This document shows positions 1 to 6,725 of a stretch of DNA of 20,988 nucleotides, piece by piece. Source of the DNA: Wenzhouxiangellaceae bacterium (GTDB lineage Bacteria; Pseudomonadota; Gammaproteobacteria; Xanthomonadales; Wenzhouxiangellaceae); the NCBI GenBank assembly GCA_023258355.1, contig JALQZL010000012.1, positions 2,652 to 23,639 of the forward strand, written 5' to 3'. Numbering within the stretch: the stretch's first letter is position 1; every line of letters begins with the position of its first letter. Position numbers and translations under genes: made by a program. The notes under the pieces were generated by a model. The model made no database searches. It was not told the origin of the DNA and worked only from the letters and a program-made list of their open reading frames with translations.

Positions 1-962
1 CCTATGGAAGTAATGCCCGATTAGGCCAAGGGCGCTATCTGGTGGCTGAGGCTGATGAGAGCGATGGTTCCTTTTTGCAATTACAGCCCATGATGGCTTT
101 GGTCACTAATATCGACAGAGACCATCTGGACGCCTATCAAGGAAGTTTTGATCAGTTACAAGCGGCATTCTTATCGTTTCTTCATCACCTGCCTTTTTAT
201 GGTGTGGCGGTGTTGGGCATTGATGATCCGCATGTGGCACAGCTCGTGCCCCAAGTGGCTAGAAATCTGGTGACCTATGGCCTTGCCGAAGCCGCTGATG
301 TTCGGGGGAGCGATGTGACGCAGCGCCAATGCGACATGCACTTTAAGTTATGGCTTCCACAAGCCGAGGAAGCACTGCCTGTCACAGTGGCACTACCCGG
401 CAGACACTCGGTTCAAAATGCCTTGGGGGCCGCCGCTGTTGCTTGGGAGTTAGGGGTTGATCCGGAGGCCATTGTCAGGGGTTTGGCTGCCTTTAGTGGC
501 GTGGGGCGTCGGTTTGATCCATTGGGAGAGCTGACCCTGGGCGCTGCAACAGATATCTTGGCCTTTGAAGACTACGGCCATCATCCCACTGAATTAGATG
601 CGGTGATTCGTGCAGCGCGCGCAGGTTGGCCAGACCGTCGCTTGGTCGTTGTCTTCCAACCTCATCGCTACACGCGAACACGCGATCAATTCGATGCCTT
701 TGTTCGGGTATTAGGCGAAGCGGATGTTTTGATCTTGGCCGATGTGTATGCGGCAGGTGAATCACCGATTCAGGGCATCGACTCTGATGCGCTCGCTTCG
801 GCCATCCAAGAGCGAGGTCATGTGGCTGTTTCTAGGATTTCATCAGTGCAAATGGCCACTGACGTCTTGGCTCGTCAATGTGTCAGCAACGATCTTCTCT
901 TGGTGATGGGCGCCGGCGATGTCAGTCAACTGAGCCAACAATTAAGGGACTTATCCTCATGA
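1..962 (+). CDS. murC: UDP-N-acetylmuramate--L-alanine ligase MurC (3' part)
   Basis: The gene is cut by the left edge; its first full codon in frame is at base 3 and about 319 residues remain of the usual 460-480. MurC is the cytoplasmic ATP-dependent ligase that adds L-alanine to UDP-MurNAc, the first peptide step of peptidoglycan synthesis. Visible motifs are the Mur ligase central-domain AEADESDGSF, the TNIDRDHLD stretch, the LPGRHSVQNALGA segment that leads into the C-terminal domain, and EDYGHHPTEL followed by FQPHRYTRT, which are typical of MurC rather than MurD, E or F. The N-terminal UDP-binding domain and the ATP P-loop lie outside the window. The stop overlaps the ddl start by four bases (ATGA), so the two are probably translationally coupled. 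No murB lies between murC and ddl, an arrangement also seen in E. coli. Confidence 0.97.
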   Translation, partial: YGSNARLGQGRYLVAEADESDGSFLQLQPMMALVTNIDRDHLDAYQGSFDQLQAAFLSFLHHLPFYGVAVLGIDDPHVAQLVPQVARNLVTYGLAEAADVRGSDVTQRQCDMHFKLWLPQAEEALPVTVALPGRHSVQNALGAAAVAWELGVDPEAIVRGLAAFSGVGRRFDPLGELTLGAATDILAFEDYGHHPTELDAVIRAARAGWPDRRLVVVFQPHRYTRTRDQFDAFVRVLGEADVLILADVYAAGESPIQGIDSDALASAIQERGHVAVSRISSVQMATDVLARQCVSNDLLLVMGAGDVSQLSQQLRDLSS

Positions 963-1930
963 GTTGGGTAGTCAGTCAAGACCAAGTCAAAGCTCTCGGG
1001 CACGTCGCTTTGGTCGCAGGTGGCGATAGTGCAGAGCGTGAGATCTCTTTGAAAGGCGCACAGGCCGTGGCCGGTGCTTTGCAAAGACTCGGTGTGCAAT
1101 TTAGTCAAGTGGATGGCCCGAGACGTTTATTAGAACAAGTTGAGTCTGGCCATTTTGATCGTGTCTTTAATCTTTTGCATGGGCGTGGTGGTGAAGACGG
1201 TGCGCTGCAAGGCGCCCTTCGCTTATACGGCATCCCAGTCACAGGCTCAGGCGTGCTCGCGTCAGCGTTGACCATGAGTAAAGTGCAGACCAAGCGAATT
1301 TGGCAGGCTGTGGGGCTCCCTACACCCAACTACATGGCATGTCAGAAGCTCGAGTGGGTAGATGGCCGTGGACAGATTGTGGAATCTCGGGTGGCTGAGT
1401 TAATCGAAAAAGTGGGGCTTCCCGTCTTCATCAAACCAAACCGTGAAGGTTCAAGCCTGGGCATGAGCCAAGCACTGACTGAGCAAGATTGTATTCAAGC
1501 GCTCCAATTGGCTTTTGAATACGATGATGAGGTTTTGGTGGAGCAACTCATTGTGGGTCGCGAGTTGACCTGCGGGATTCTGGCAGACGCCACTTTGCCC
1601 CTGATTGAGTTAAAGACACCGAGAACCTTCTACGATTTCGAAGCCAAATATGCTGCTGGTACCACCGAGTACCTGTGCCCGGCACCGCTGAATAATGAAG
1701 CAGCCGCTCAGATTGCCTCCGTGTGTCTCACGGCTTTCCGAATGGTGGGGGCAACTGGCTGGGGTCGGGTGGATGTCATGGTTGATGATCATGGACAGCC
1801 TTGGCTTCTTGAAGTCAACACCACACCAGGTATGACAGAAAGTTCACTCTTGCCGAAAGCAGCCATGGCTGCTGGCATCACATTTGAGGAGTTGGTATGG
1901 CAAATTCTAAGCCAAGCACAACTCGCTTAA
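959..1930 (+). CDS. ddl: D-alanine--D-alanine ligase
   Basis: A 323-residue ATP-grasp ligase that joins two D-alanines for the peptidoglycan stem peptide. The N-terminal substrate motif GGDSAEREISLKG (about residues 21-33) and HGRGGEDG (74-81) are typical of Ddl. The ATP-grasp part contains KPNREGSSLGM, FYDFEAKY and the C-terminal metal-binding stretch WGRVDVM followed by LLEVNTTPGMTESSL. The frame stays open upstream to 878, but the ATG at 959 gives the family's normal length and overlaps the murC stop as ATGA, so I chose it. The 3' end overlaps ftsQ by 34 bp. The position between murC and ftsQ corresponds to ddlB of E. coli; whether a second ddl exists elsewhere cannot be seen. Confidence 0.96.
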   Translation: MSWVVSQDQVKALGHVALVAGGDSAEREISLKGAQAVAGALQRLGVQFSQVDGPRRLLEQVESGHFDRVFNLLHGRGGEDGALQGALRLYGIPVTGSGVLASALTMSKVQTKRIWQAVGLPTPNYMACQKLEWVDGRGQIVESRVAELIEKVGLPVFIKPNREGSSLGMSQALTEQDCIQALQLAFEYDDEVLVEQLIVGRELTCGILADATLPLIELKTPRTFYDFEAKYAAGTTEYLCPAPLNNEAAAQIASVCLTAFRMVGATGWGRVDVMVDDHGQPWLLEVNTTPGMTESSLLPKAAMAAGITFEELVWQILSQAQLA

Positions 1931-2655
1931 TGTCTGGTACCACATGGGCCACCTTGCTCTCTGCGGGGCTTATTTTGTTGCTGGCGGTTTGGCTTCGCCT
2001 GGGTTTGGTGGGAAGCGATCAATGGCCAATCCAGTGGCTCGAGGTCTCCGGCAGTCTTCATCGAACCAGTGCCAGTCAGGTGAGGGCAGCCGCTGCTCCT
2101 TATGCATCCAACGGCTTTTTTGCAACGGATCTAAATGAAGTCCGCGCGGCCGTGGAAGGCCTACCTTGGGTGTCAAATGCACGTGTCCAACGGATCTGGC
2201 CTGACACATTGACGATTGAACTAAGCGAGCATGCGCCACTTGCCCGCTGGAATTCAACGGGACTCATCACGGGTCTCCAATCAAATGGTGGTGTGTTGCT
2301 AACCATTGATGGCAGTGAGGACATCCAGGGCCTAGTTCGCTTATATGGTCCGCAAGGCCGGCATGAAGAGGTACTGCGTGCCTGGCTAGACATGCGCTCT
2401 GATTTGGCAATTATTGGCTTACATGTCGATGCCTTGAAGCTAGATGATCGGGGTAGTTGGACGGTCATGCTCAATAACGGCGTTGAACTCAGACTGGGTC
2501 GAGAAAGAAAAACAGAGAGGCTATCTCGCTTTGTGGCTGTGCATGAGCACATCAGAAGGCAAGGGCGTTCTGTGGCGACAGTCGATATGCGTTATGCCAA
2601 TGGTATGGCAATCGAATGGATTGACCGCAATAAGGAGAGAGACAGACGTGGTTAA
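1897..2655 (+). CDS. ftsQ: Cell division protein FtsQ
   Basis: A 252-residue bitopic inner-membrane divisome protein that recruits FtsL/FtsB. A short cytoplasmic N-terminus is followed by one membrane segment at about residues 17-38, then a periplasmic POTRA domain (about 44-113, including WLEVSGSLHRTSASQV and the GLPWVSNARVQRIWPDTL stretch) and the FtsQ beta domain, which ends with the conserved VDMRYANGMAIEW pattern. The ATG at 1897 lies inside the 3' end of ddl and has a GAGGA ribosome binding site at 1886-1890. A second in-frame ATG at 1930 has no such site. The 3' end overlaps the proposed ftsA start by eight bases. Sequence conservation outside these motifs is low, as is normal for FtsQ, but the position in the dcw cluster is decisive. 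Confidence 0.95.
   Translation: MANSKPSTTRLMSGTTWATLLSAGLILLLAVWLRLGLVGSDQWPIQWLEVSGSLHRTSASQVRAAAAPYASNGFFATDLNEVRAAVEGLPWVSNARVQRIWPDTLTIELSEHAPLARWNSTGLITGLQSNGGVLLTIDGSEDIQGLVRLYGPQGRHEEVLRAWLDMRSDLAIIGLHVDALKLDDRGSWTVMLNNGVELRLGRERKTERLSRFVAVHEHIRRQGRSVATVDMRYANGMAIEWIDRNKERDRRG
2632..2637 (+). promoter_or_regulatory. Ribosome binding site fixing the ftsA GTG start
   Basis: AAGGAG lies ten bases upstream of the GTG at 2648, inside the last codons of ftsQ. It supports a GTG start for ftsA, because the first in-frame ATG lies about 200 bases further upstream, deep in the ftsQ coding region. Confidence 0.6.
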
Positions 2656-3877
2656 GAAGTCAGATAAATCCTTGGTGGTAGGTCTTGATATCGGCACCAG
2701 CAAGATCGTGGCCATCATTGGAGAAATTGAAGAAGATGGCGGCCTCCAAGTGGTTGGTGTGGGATCACATCCCTCTCGGGGTCTAAAACGTGGCGTCGTT
2801 GTGGACATAGAGTCAACTGAACAAGCCATACAGCGCGCCATCGAAGAGGCTGAACTGATGGCTGATTGCGAGGTCAATTCAGTATTTGCTGGCATCGCCG
2901 GTTCTCACATTCGATCTCTAAATTCTCATGGCGCCGTGGCGATTCGTGACAAGGAAGTGGTTGAGGGCGATGTGGAAAGGGTATTGGAGTCCGCACGAGC
3001 AGTCGCTGTTCCCGCTGACCAGTCTATTTTGCATGTGCTCCCTCAGGAGTATGTGATTGATCAGACAGACGGCATTCGCCAACCGGTGGGTATGTCGGGT
3101 GTTCGGTTAGAAGCGCATGTGCATCTGGTGACGGCTGGCGCCAGCGCCGTACAAAATCTCAGTAAGTGCGTGGCCCGTTGTGGTTTGCAAGTGGATGACC
3201 TCATTCTTCAACAACTGGCCTCCAGCTATGCAGTACTTAGCCAGGATGAAAAAGATCTCGGTATTGCTCTGATTGATATTGGTGCCGGGACGACTGACAT
3301 AGCAGTCTTTACAGAGGGTGCGATTCGCTTCACGGCGTGTATTCCAATTGCCGGTGATCTGGTTACCAACGATATTGCGGTTGCGCTTCGGACCCCTACG
3401 ATTCACGCAGAGGAAATCAAAATCAAATATGCCTGTGCACTAGAGCAAATGGCAGCGACCGATGAAACCATCCAAGTCCCGAGTGTGGGTGATCGTTTGG
3501 CCAGAAGGCTGGAGAGACGCACCTTAGCTCAGGTCGTTGAAGCTCGTTATCGCGAGCTATTTCAACATGTTGCCAAACAACTGAGCCAGTCTGGTTTCGA
3601 TTCGATGATCCCAGCAGGTCTCGTGTTAACCGGTGGGGGATCCAAGATGGAAGGCGTTGCTGAACTGGCAGAGGAGGTGTTGCACATGCCGGTTCGAATT
3701 GGTAAGCCGGCGGTGGTGAGTGGGTTATCTGATGTGGTGAACAACCAAATTCATGCCACGGGTGTTGGTTTGTTGATTTATGGCAGCCAGACAGAGGGTA
3801 ACCAAATCAAAGCGCCGGCTGCGAGTGTGCAAGGACTGTGGTCAAGGGTCAGTGATTGGTTCAAAGGTGATTTTTAA
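2648..3877 (+). CDS. ftsA: Cell division protein FtsA
   Basis: A 409-residue actin-fold ATPase that tethers FtsZ filaments to the inner membrane and recruits later divisome proteins. The phosphate-1 loop GLDIGTSK lies at about residues 12-19, phosphate-2 is LIDIGAGTTDIAVF, and the adenosine motif is VLTGGGSKMEGV. The C-terminus GLWSRVSDWFKGDF is a typical amphipathic membrane-targeting helix. The GTG start at 2648 gives MVKKSDKSLVVGLDIG, which fits the family's length and N-terminus; the frame is open back to 2444, but that extension lies inside ftsQ and looks unrelated. The start overlaps the ftsQ stop by eight bases, which implies coupled translation. A hairpin-bearing gap separates it from ftsZ. 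Confidence 0.96.
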   Translation: MVKKSDKSLVVGLDIGTSKIVAIIGEIEEDGGLQVVGVGSHPSRGLKRGVVVDIESTEQAIQRAIEEAELMADCEVNSVFAGIAGSHIRSLNSHGAVAIRDKEVVEGDVERVLESARAVAVPADQSILHVLPQEYVIDQTDGIRQPVGMSGVRLEAHVHLVTAGASAVQNLSKCVARCGLQVDDLILQQLASSYAVLSQDEKDLGIALIDIGAGTTDIAVFTEGAIRFTACIPIAGDLVTNDIAVALRTPTIHAEEIKIKYACALEQMAATDETIQVPSVGDRLARRLERRTLAQVVEARYRELFQHVAKQLSQSGFDSMIPAGLVLTGGGSKMEGVAELAEEVLHMPVRIGKPAVVSGLSDVVNNQIHATGVGLLIYGSQTEGNQIKAPAASVQGLWSRVSDWFKGDF

Positions 3878-3892
3878 TTTTTTAAATAGAGA

Positions 3893-3910
3893 GAAATGGT
3901 TCGCCATTTC
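3893..3910 (+). other. Perfect TTCG-loop hairpin between ftsA and ftsZ
   Basis: GAAATGG at 3893-3899 pairs fully with CCATTTC at 3904-3910 around a TTCG tetraloop. It begins 16 bases after the ftsA stop and ends 45 bases before the ftsZ start. No T-run follows on the plus strand, so it does not look like a terminator for ftsA transcripts. T-rich DNA lies on its 5' side (3871-3883). I infer a possible mRNA processing or stability element; this is not demonstrated. Confidence 0.5.
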
Positions 3911-3955
3911 AGAAGTGTTAATAAACCATAAAAAGCGAGCAACAAGGAGAGCGTC

Positions 3956-5143
3956 ATGTTTGAAGTTATAGAGAACTATGCACCAGGAGCAACTATTAAG
4001 GTCGTGGGTGTCGGCGGCGGTGGCGGCAATGCCGTCAGCCAGATGGTCAGCGCTGATATCGAAGGCGTTGATTTCATCTGTGTCAACACCGACGCGCAAG
4101 CTCTGAGAAACTTTACCGGCAAATCAACTTTGCAAATTGGCTCTGGCGTGACCAAAGGCCTGGGTGCGGGAGCCAACCCAGAAGTTGGAAGACAATCTGC
4201 TTTGGAGGACCGTGAGAGAATCACCGAGATGCTGGCGGGTTCTGACATGGTATTTATCACTGCTGGTATGGGTGGTGGCACGGGTACAGGTGCCGCGCCT
4301 GTGATTGCACAAACCGCCAAGGAAATGGGTATTCTGACTGTGGCAGTGGTGACCCGCCCATTCCCATTTGAAGGCCAGCGCCGCTTGGGCATTGCCCAAA
4401 AAGGCATCGATGAGCTTGCCCATCATGTGGATTCGTTAATCACGATTCCAAATGCCAAGCTACTAAGTGTCTTGGGTGCAGAAGTCTCATTGCTAAATGC
4501 ATTTAAATCGGCAAACCAAGTTTTGTCTGGTGCAGTTCAGGGCATTGCAGAATTGATCACACGTCCGGGACTGATCAATGTGGACTTTGCTGATGTCCGG
4601 ACGGTGATGAGTGAGATGGGCATGGCCATGATGGGCGCAGGCACTGCCAGTGGAGAAGACCGTGCGTTAATGGCGGCCCAATCTGCCATTGGTTCACCTC
4701 TCTTAGAAGATGTCGATCTCAATGGTGCCTGTGGCATTTTGGTTAACATCACTGCCGGCATGAACCTGACGATGAAAGAATTTGAAGAGGTAGGCACGAC
4801 GGTCGCTGACTTGGCCAGCGAAGATGCCACGATGGTGATCGGTACGGTGATCGATCCTGATATGGGCGATGAAATGCGAGTAACCGTGGTCGCAACGGGC
4901 CTTGGCTCCCCTTTGGCAAAGCGTGAAGAGCCCCCAGTTCGTCTGGTTCGGACAGGAACAGATGACATCGCTGAACCACAGGCCGATCACCGAGCGCCTG
5001 TTTCCACTGGTCTTGGGACAGCCCAAGTGGGTTCGTCGGTGAGTCATTCAAGCGGCGACAAAGCAGGCGATCGGACTTATGGAGAGCAAAAAGAGTTGGA
5101 TTGGCTCGACATCCCGGCTTTTTTAAGGAATCAAGCAGATTGA
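3956..5143 (+). CDS. ftsZ: Cell division protein FtsZ
   Basis: A 395-residue tubulin-like GTPase that polymerises into the Z-ring. The tubulin signature GGGTGTG is at residues 106-112. The T7 synergy loop NVDFADVRTVM begins at about residue 208 and contains the catalytic aspartates D210 and D213. The glycine-rich N-terminal nucleotide loop GVGGGGGNAV is intact. After the globular domain there is a variable linker of about 60 residues, and then the conserved C-terminal peptide LDIPAFLRNQAD that binds FtsA and ZipA. The ATG has an AAGGAG site six bases upstream (3944-3949). Nothing is missing, and the length is normal for Gammaproteobacteria. Confidence 0.98.
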   Translation: MFEVIENYAPGATIKVVGVGGGGGNAVSQMVSADIEGVDFICVNTDAQALRNFTGKSTLQIGSGVTKGLGAGANPEVGRQSALEDRERITEMLAGSDMVFITAGMGGGTGTGAAPVIAQTAKEMGILTVAVVTRPFPFEGQRRLGIAQKGIDELAHHVDSLITIPNAKLLSVLGAEVSLLNAFKSANQVLSGAVQGIAELITRPGLINVDFADVRTVMSEMGMAMMGAGTASGEDRALMAAQSAIGSPLLEDVDLNGACGILVNITAGMNLTMKEFEEVGTTVADLASEDATMVIGTVIDPDMGDEMRVTVVATGLGSPLAKREEPPVRLVRTGTDDIAEPQADHRAPVSTGLGTAQVGSSVSHSSGDKAGDRTYGEQKELDWLDIPAFLRNQAD

Positions 5144-5203
5144 GGAGAGGGTGAGGAAAGTGTTGTTTTAAAGCAACAGATGTGGTGGAATAGCAAAAAG
5201 TGC

Positions 5204-5231
5204 TTGTCTGAGCCATCAGCTGTGGTAGGAT
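5204..5231 (+). promoter_or_regulatory. Possible sigma-70 promoter for lpxC
   Basis: TTGTCT at 5204-5209 and TAGGAT at 5226-5231 are separated by 16 bp in the 164-bp gap between ftsZ and lpxC. A second weaker pair is TTGTCG at 5231 with TGGTAT at 5254. This is the longest gene-free stretch in the window and carries no open reading frame I would call a gene. The elements match the consensus only partly, so the call is tentative. Confidence 0.25.
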
Positions 5232-5303
5232 TGTCGGCTGTGGTGATCAGGTGCTGGTATTTTATGCCCACCGCTACCACCTCAGTTCACTGCTTTAAAG
5301 ACC

Positions 5304-5308
5304 AAGGA
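5304..5308 (+). promoter_or_regulatory. Ribosome binding site bearing on the lpxC start
   Basis: AAGGA overlaps the ATG at 5308, so it cannot serve that ATG. It lies 11 bases upstream of an in-frame TTG at 5320, where the protein would start MIKQRTLKN, the usual LpxC N-terminus. This argues for a TTG start. Confidence 0.45.
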
Positions 5309-6237
5309 TGACTGCTGAGTTGATTAAACAGCGCACGTTGAAAAATGTAATCCGAGCGACCGGTGTTGGTTTACACACCGGTCAGAAGGTGTTGATGACG
5401 CTTCGACCAGCGCCTGTCGATACTGGGATCGTCTTTCGACGGGTGGACCTCACGCCCCACTTTGAAATCAAAGCAGAACCCCACCTAGTGGGGGACACTT
5501 CGCTATCGACAACTTTGGTGGTTGATGGGGTGCGCGTTGCGACCATTGAGCATTTGATGTCTGCCTTGGCTGGCTTGGGTATCGATAATATCTATGTCGA
5601 GCTCTCAGCGCCAGAGGTGCCCATCATGGATGGTAGTGCAGGGCCATTTGCCTTTCTGCTGCAATCGGCGGGCATATGTGAGCAGTCAGCTGCGAAACGA
5701 TTCATTCGCGTCTTGAAGCCTGTTGAGGTGAGAGATCCCGACCAAGACAAGTGGGTTCGGTTTTCGCCTCACGAAGGTTTCAGAGTGAACTTCACGATTG
5801 ACTTTGACCATCCTGTGATCAGAGGCAGTGCGTGTCGAGCCGACCTCGATTTCTCGACAACTTCTTATCTAAAAGAAGTCTCACGAGCGAGAACCTTTGG
5901 GTTCTTACGGGACATCGAATACCTCAGAAGTCAGAATTTGGCCTTGGGTGGGAGCATGGATAATGCCGTGGTTCTCGACGACTACCGTGTGTTGAACCAA
6001 AATGGCCTGCGATACGACGATGAGCTAGTCAAGCACAAAGTTTTAGATGCTGTGGGTGATCTCTACCTCTTAGGACGGAATCTCATCGGCTCGTTTGTGG
6101 GATATAAGTCAGGCCATGAACTGAATAACCAGCTTCTTCGGGCATTATTGGCTGATAGTACAGCTTGGGAAGAGGTGACTTATCCCGACGAGGCCTATGC
6201 GCCTATCTCTTATGTCCAACCGGCTCAAGCCGTCTAG
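5308..6237 (+). CDS. lpxC: UDP-3-O-acyl-N-acetylglucosamine deacetylase LpxC
   Basis: The zinc-dependent cytoplasmic deacetylase that commits the cell to lipid A synthesis. It has 309 residues from the ATG, close to the usual 305. Zinc ligands are H82 (in TIEHLMSALAG, next to the catalytic E81), H243 and D247 (HKVLDAVGD). The catalytic-site histidine in KSGHELNNQ is H270. Other family landmarks are VGLHTG, PIMDGSAGPF and RARTFGFLRDIEYL. The true start may be the TTG at 5320, which restores the canonical MIKQRTLKN and uses the AAGGA at 5304-5308. The nonpolar C-terminus (SYVQPAQAV) resembles the tails that FtsH reads in enteric LpxC, but that is inference. It follows ftsZ on the same strand and ends about ten bases before the convergent dciA. 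Confidence 0.97.
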   Translation: MTAELIKQRTLKNVIRATGVGLHTGQKVLMTLRPAPVDTGIVFRRVDLTPHFEIKAEPHLVGDTSLSTTLVVDGVRVATIEHLMSALAGLGIDNIYVELSAPEVPIMDGSAGPFAFLLQSAGICEQSAAKRFIRVLKPVEVRDPDQDKWVRFSPHEGFRVNFTIDFDHPVIRGSACRADLDFSTTSYLKEVSRARTFGFLRDIEYLRSQNLALGGSMDNAVVLDDYRVLNQNGLRYDDELVKHKVLDAVGDLYLLGRNLIGSFVGYKSGHELNNQLLRALLADSTAWEEVTYPDEAYAPISYVQPAQAV

Positions 6238-6246
6238 CCTTTTTTT
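6221..6246 (+). terminator. Weak intrinsic terminator at the end of lpxC
   Basis: A short stem, either CGGC(6221-6224)/GCCG(6229-6232) around TCAA or GGCT(6222-6225)/AGCC(6236-6239), precedes seven T residues at 6240-6246. It overlaps the lpxC stop codon and faces the convergent dciA gene, where a stop of dcw transcription would be expected. The stem has only four base pairs, so its strength is doubtful. Confidence 0.35.
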
Positions 6247-6251
6247 ACCTC

Positions 6252-6617
6252 TCAGCTTTCGTTAACAGCGGGAGCGACCACAACTTTGACAGAGGCAAGG
6301 GGATGGTCCCATGCTTTTCTGGCGGCTTTCAGTATTTCCTGGGCTTCTAGATGAGCACGACTGACCCACGCTGAAGAGTCTACAGCGACAACCAACTCAG
6401 TGTCTCTCACGCAAGCAACGGCGAGATGACCTTGGATTCTGGGCGAGAGAACCACTTGAATTTCTTTATCAATGGCCTCATACCTATGAGACATTCGCAG
6501 TAAATTGGCTAGGGCAGGGTCCTTGGCACGGTGGAGGCCGGTGAGCTCAGACATGCCTTTTTCAGCCTTCTCAGTCATTCCAATTGCCCATTCAAGTGTT
6601 GTGTGCTGATGTGTCAA
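6252..6617 (-). CDS. dciA: DciA-like DUF721 protein, putative replicative helicase loader
   Basis: A small basic-to-neutral protein of 121 residues from the most upstream start (TTG at 6617). Alternative starts are ATG at 6578 (108 aa) and ATG at 6554 (100 aa); none has a strong ribosome binding site, and the shorter forms fit the DUF721 core better. The core pattern, LSPRIQGHLAVACVRDTELVV followed by a DSSAWVSRAHL stretch, matches the KH-like fold of DUF721/DciA. DciA is the ancestral loader of the DnaB helicase where DnaC-type loaders are absent. Location supports the call: in Pseudomonas and many other Gammaproteobacteria this family is coded between lpxC and secA. Here it is convergent with lpxC and divergent from secA, in the place taken by secM in enterics. 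Confidence 0.75.
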   Translation of the reverse strand: MTHQHTTLEWAIGMTEKAEKGMSELTGLHRAKDPALANLLRMSHRYEAIDKEIQVVLSPRIQGHLAVACVRDTELVVAVDSSAWVSRAHLEAQEILKAARKAWDHPLASVKVVVAPAVNES

Positions 6618-6655
6618 CCCTAGTCTTGAGACTACAGTTTAGCCCTGATAGAGGC

Positions 6656-6661
6656 TACAAT
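6656..6661 (+). promoter_or_regulatory. Possible -10 element of the secA promoter
   Basis: TACAAT, five of six matches to the sigma-70 -10 consensus, lies in the divergent gap between dciA and secA. No good -35 box is visible 16-18 bp upstream. Transcription starting near 6668 would leave a leader of about 58 bases before the secA ATG at 6726 and would exclude the in-frame ATG at 6660 as a start. Confidence 0.35.
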
Positions 6662-6725
6662 GTCGGGCTGGAGCGAATTCGACCGCCTATTGACTTTCGA
6701 GTTATTAAAATTTATCGGAAACAGC

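Noticed and set aside
2100..2552. Long minus-strand open frame opposite ftsQ (150 codons)
   Set aside because: It lies wholly opposite a recognised gene, its product is Ser/Pro/Arg-rich with no family pattern, and it is best explained as a mirror of ftsQ codon use.
3871..3910. T-rich stretch plus hairpin read as a rho-independent terminator for ftsA
   Set aside because: The T-run lies upstream of the hairpin on the plus strand. It would fit only a minus-strand transcript, and no minus-strand gene ends here.
5162..5177. GTTG...CAAC hairpin shortly after the ftsZ stop as a terminator
   Set aside because: The stem is four to five pairs with an A/T loop and is not followed by a T-run on the plus strand.
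4749..5216. Minus-strand open frame opposite the ftsZ 3' end and lpxC leader (155 codons)
   Set aside because: The translation has no recognisable motif and most of it overlaps the well-conserved ftsZ coding region.
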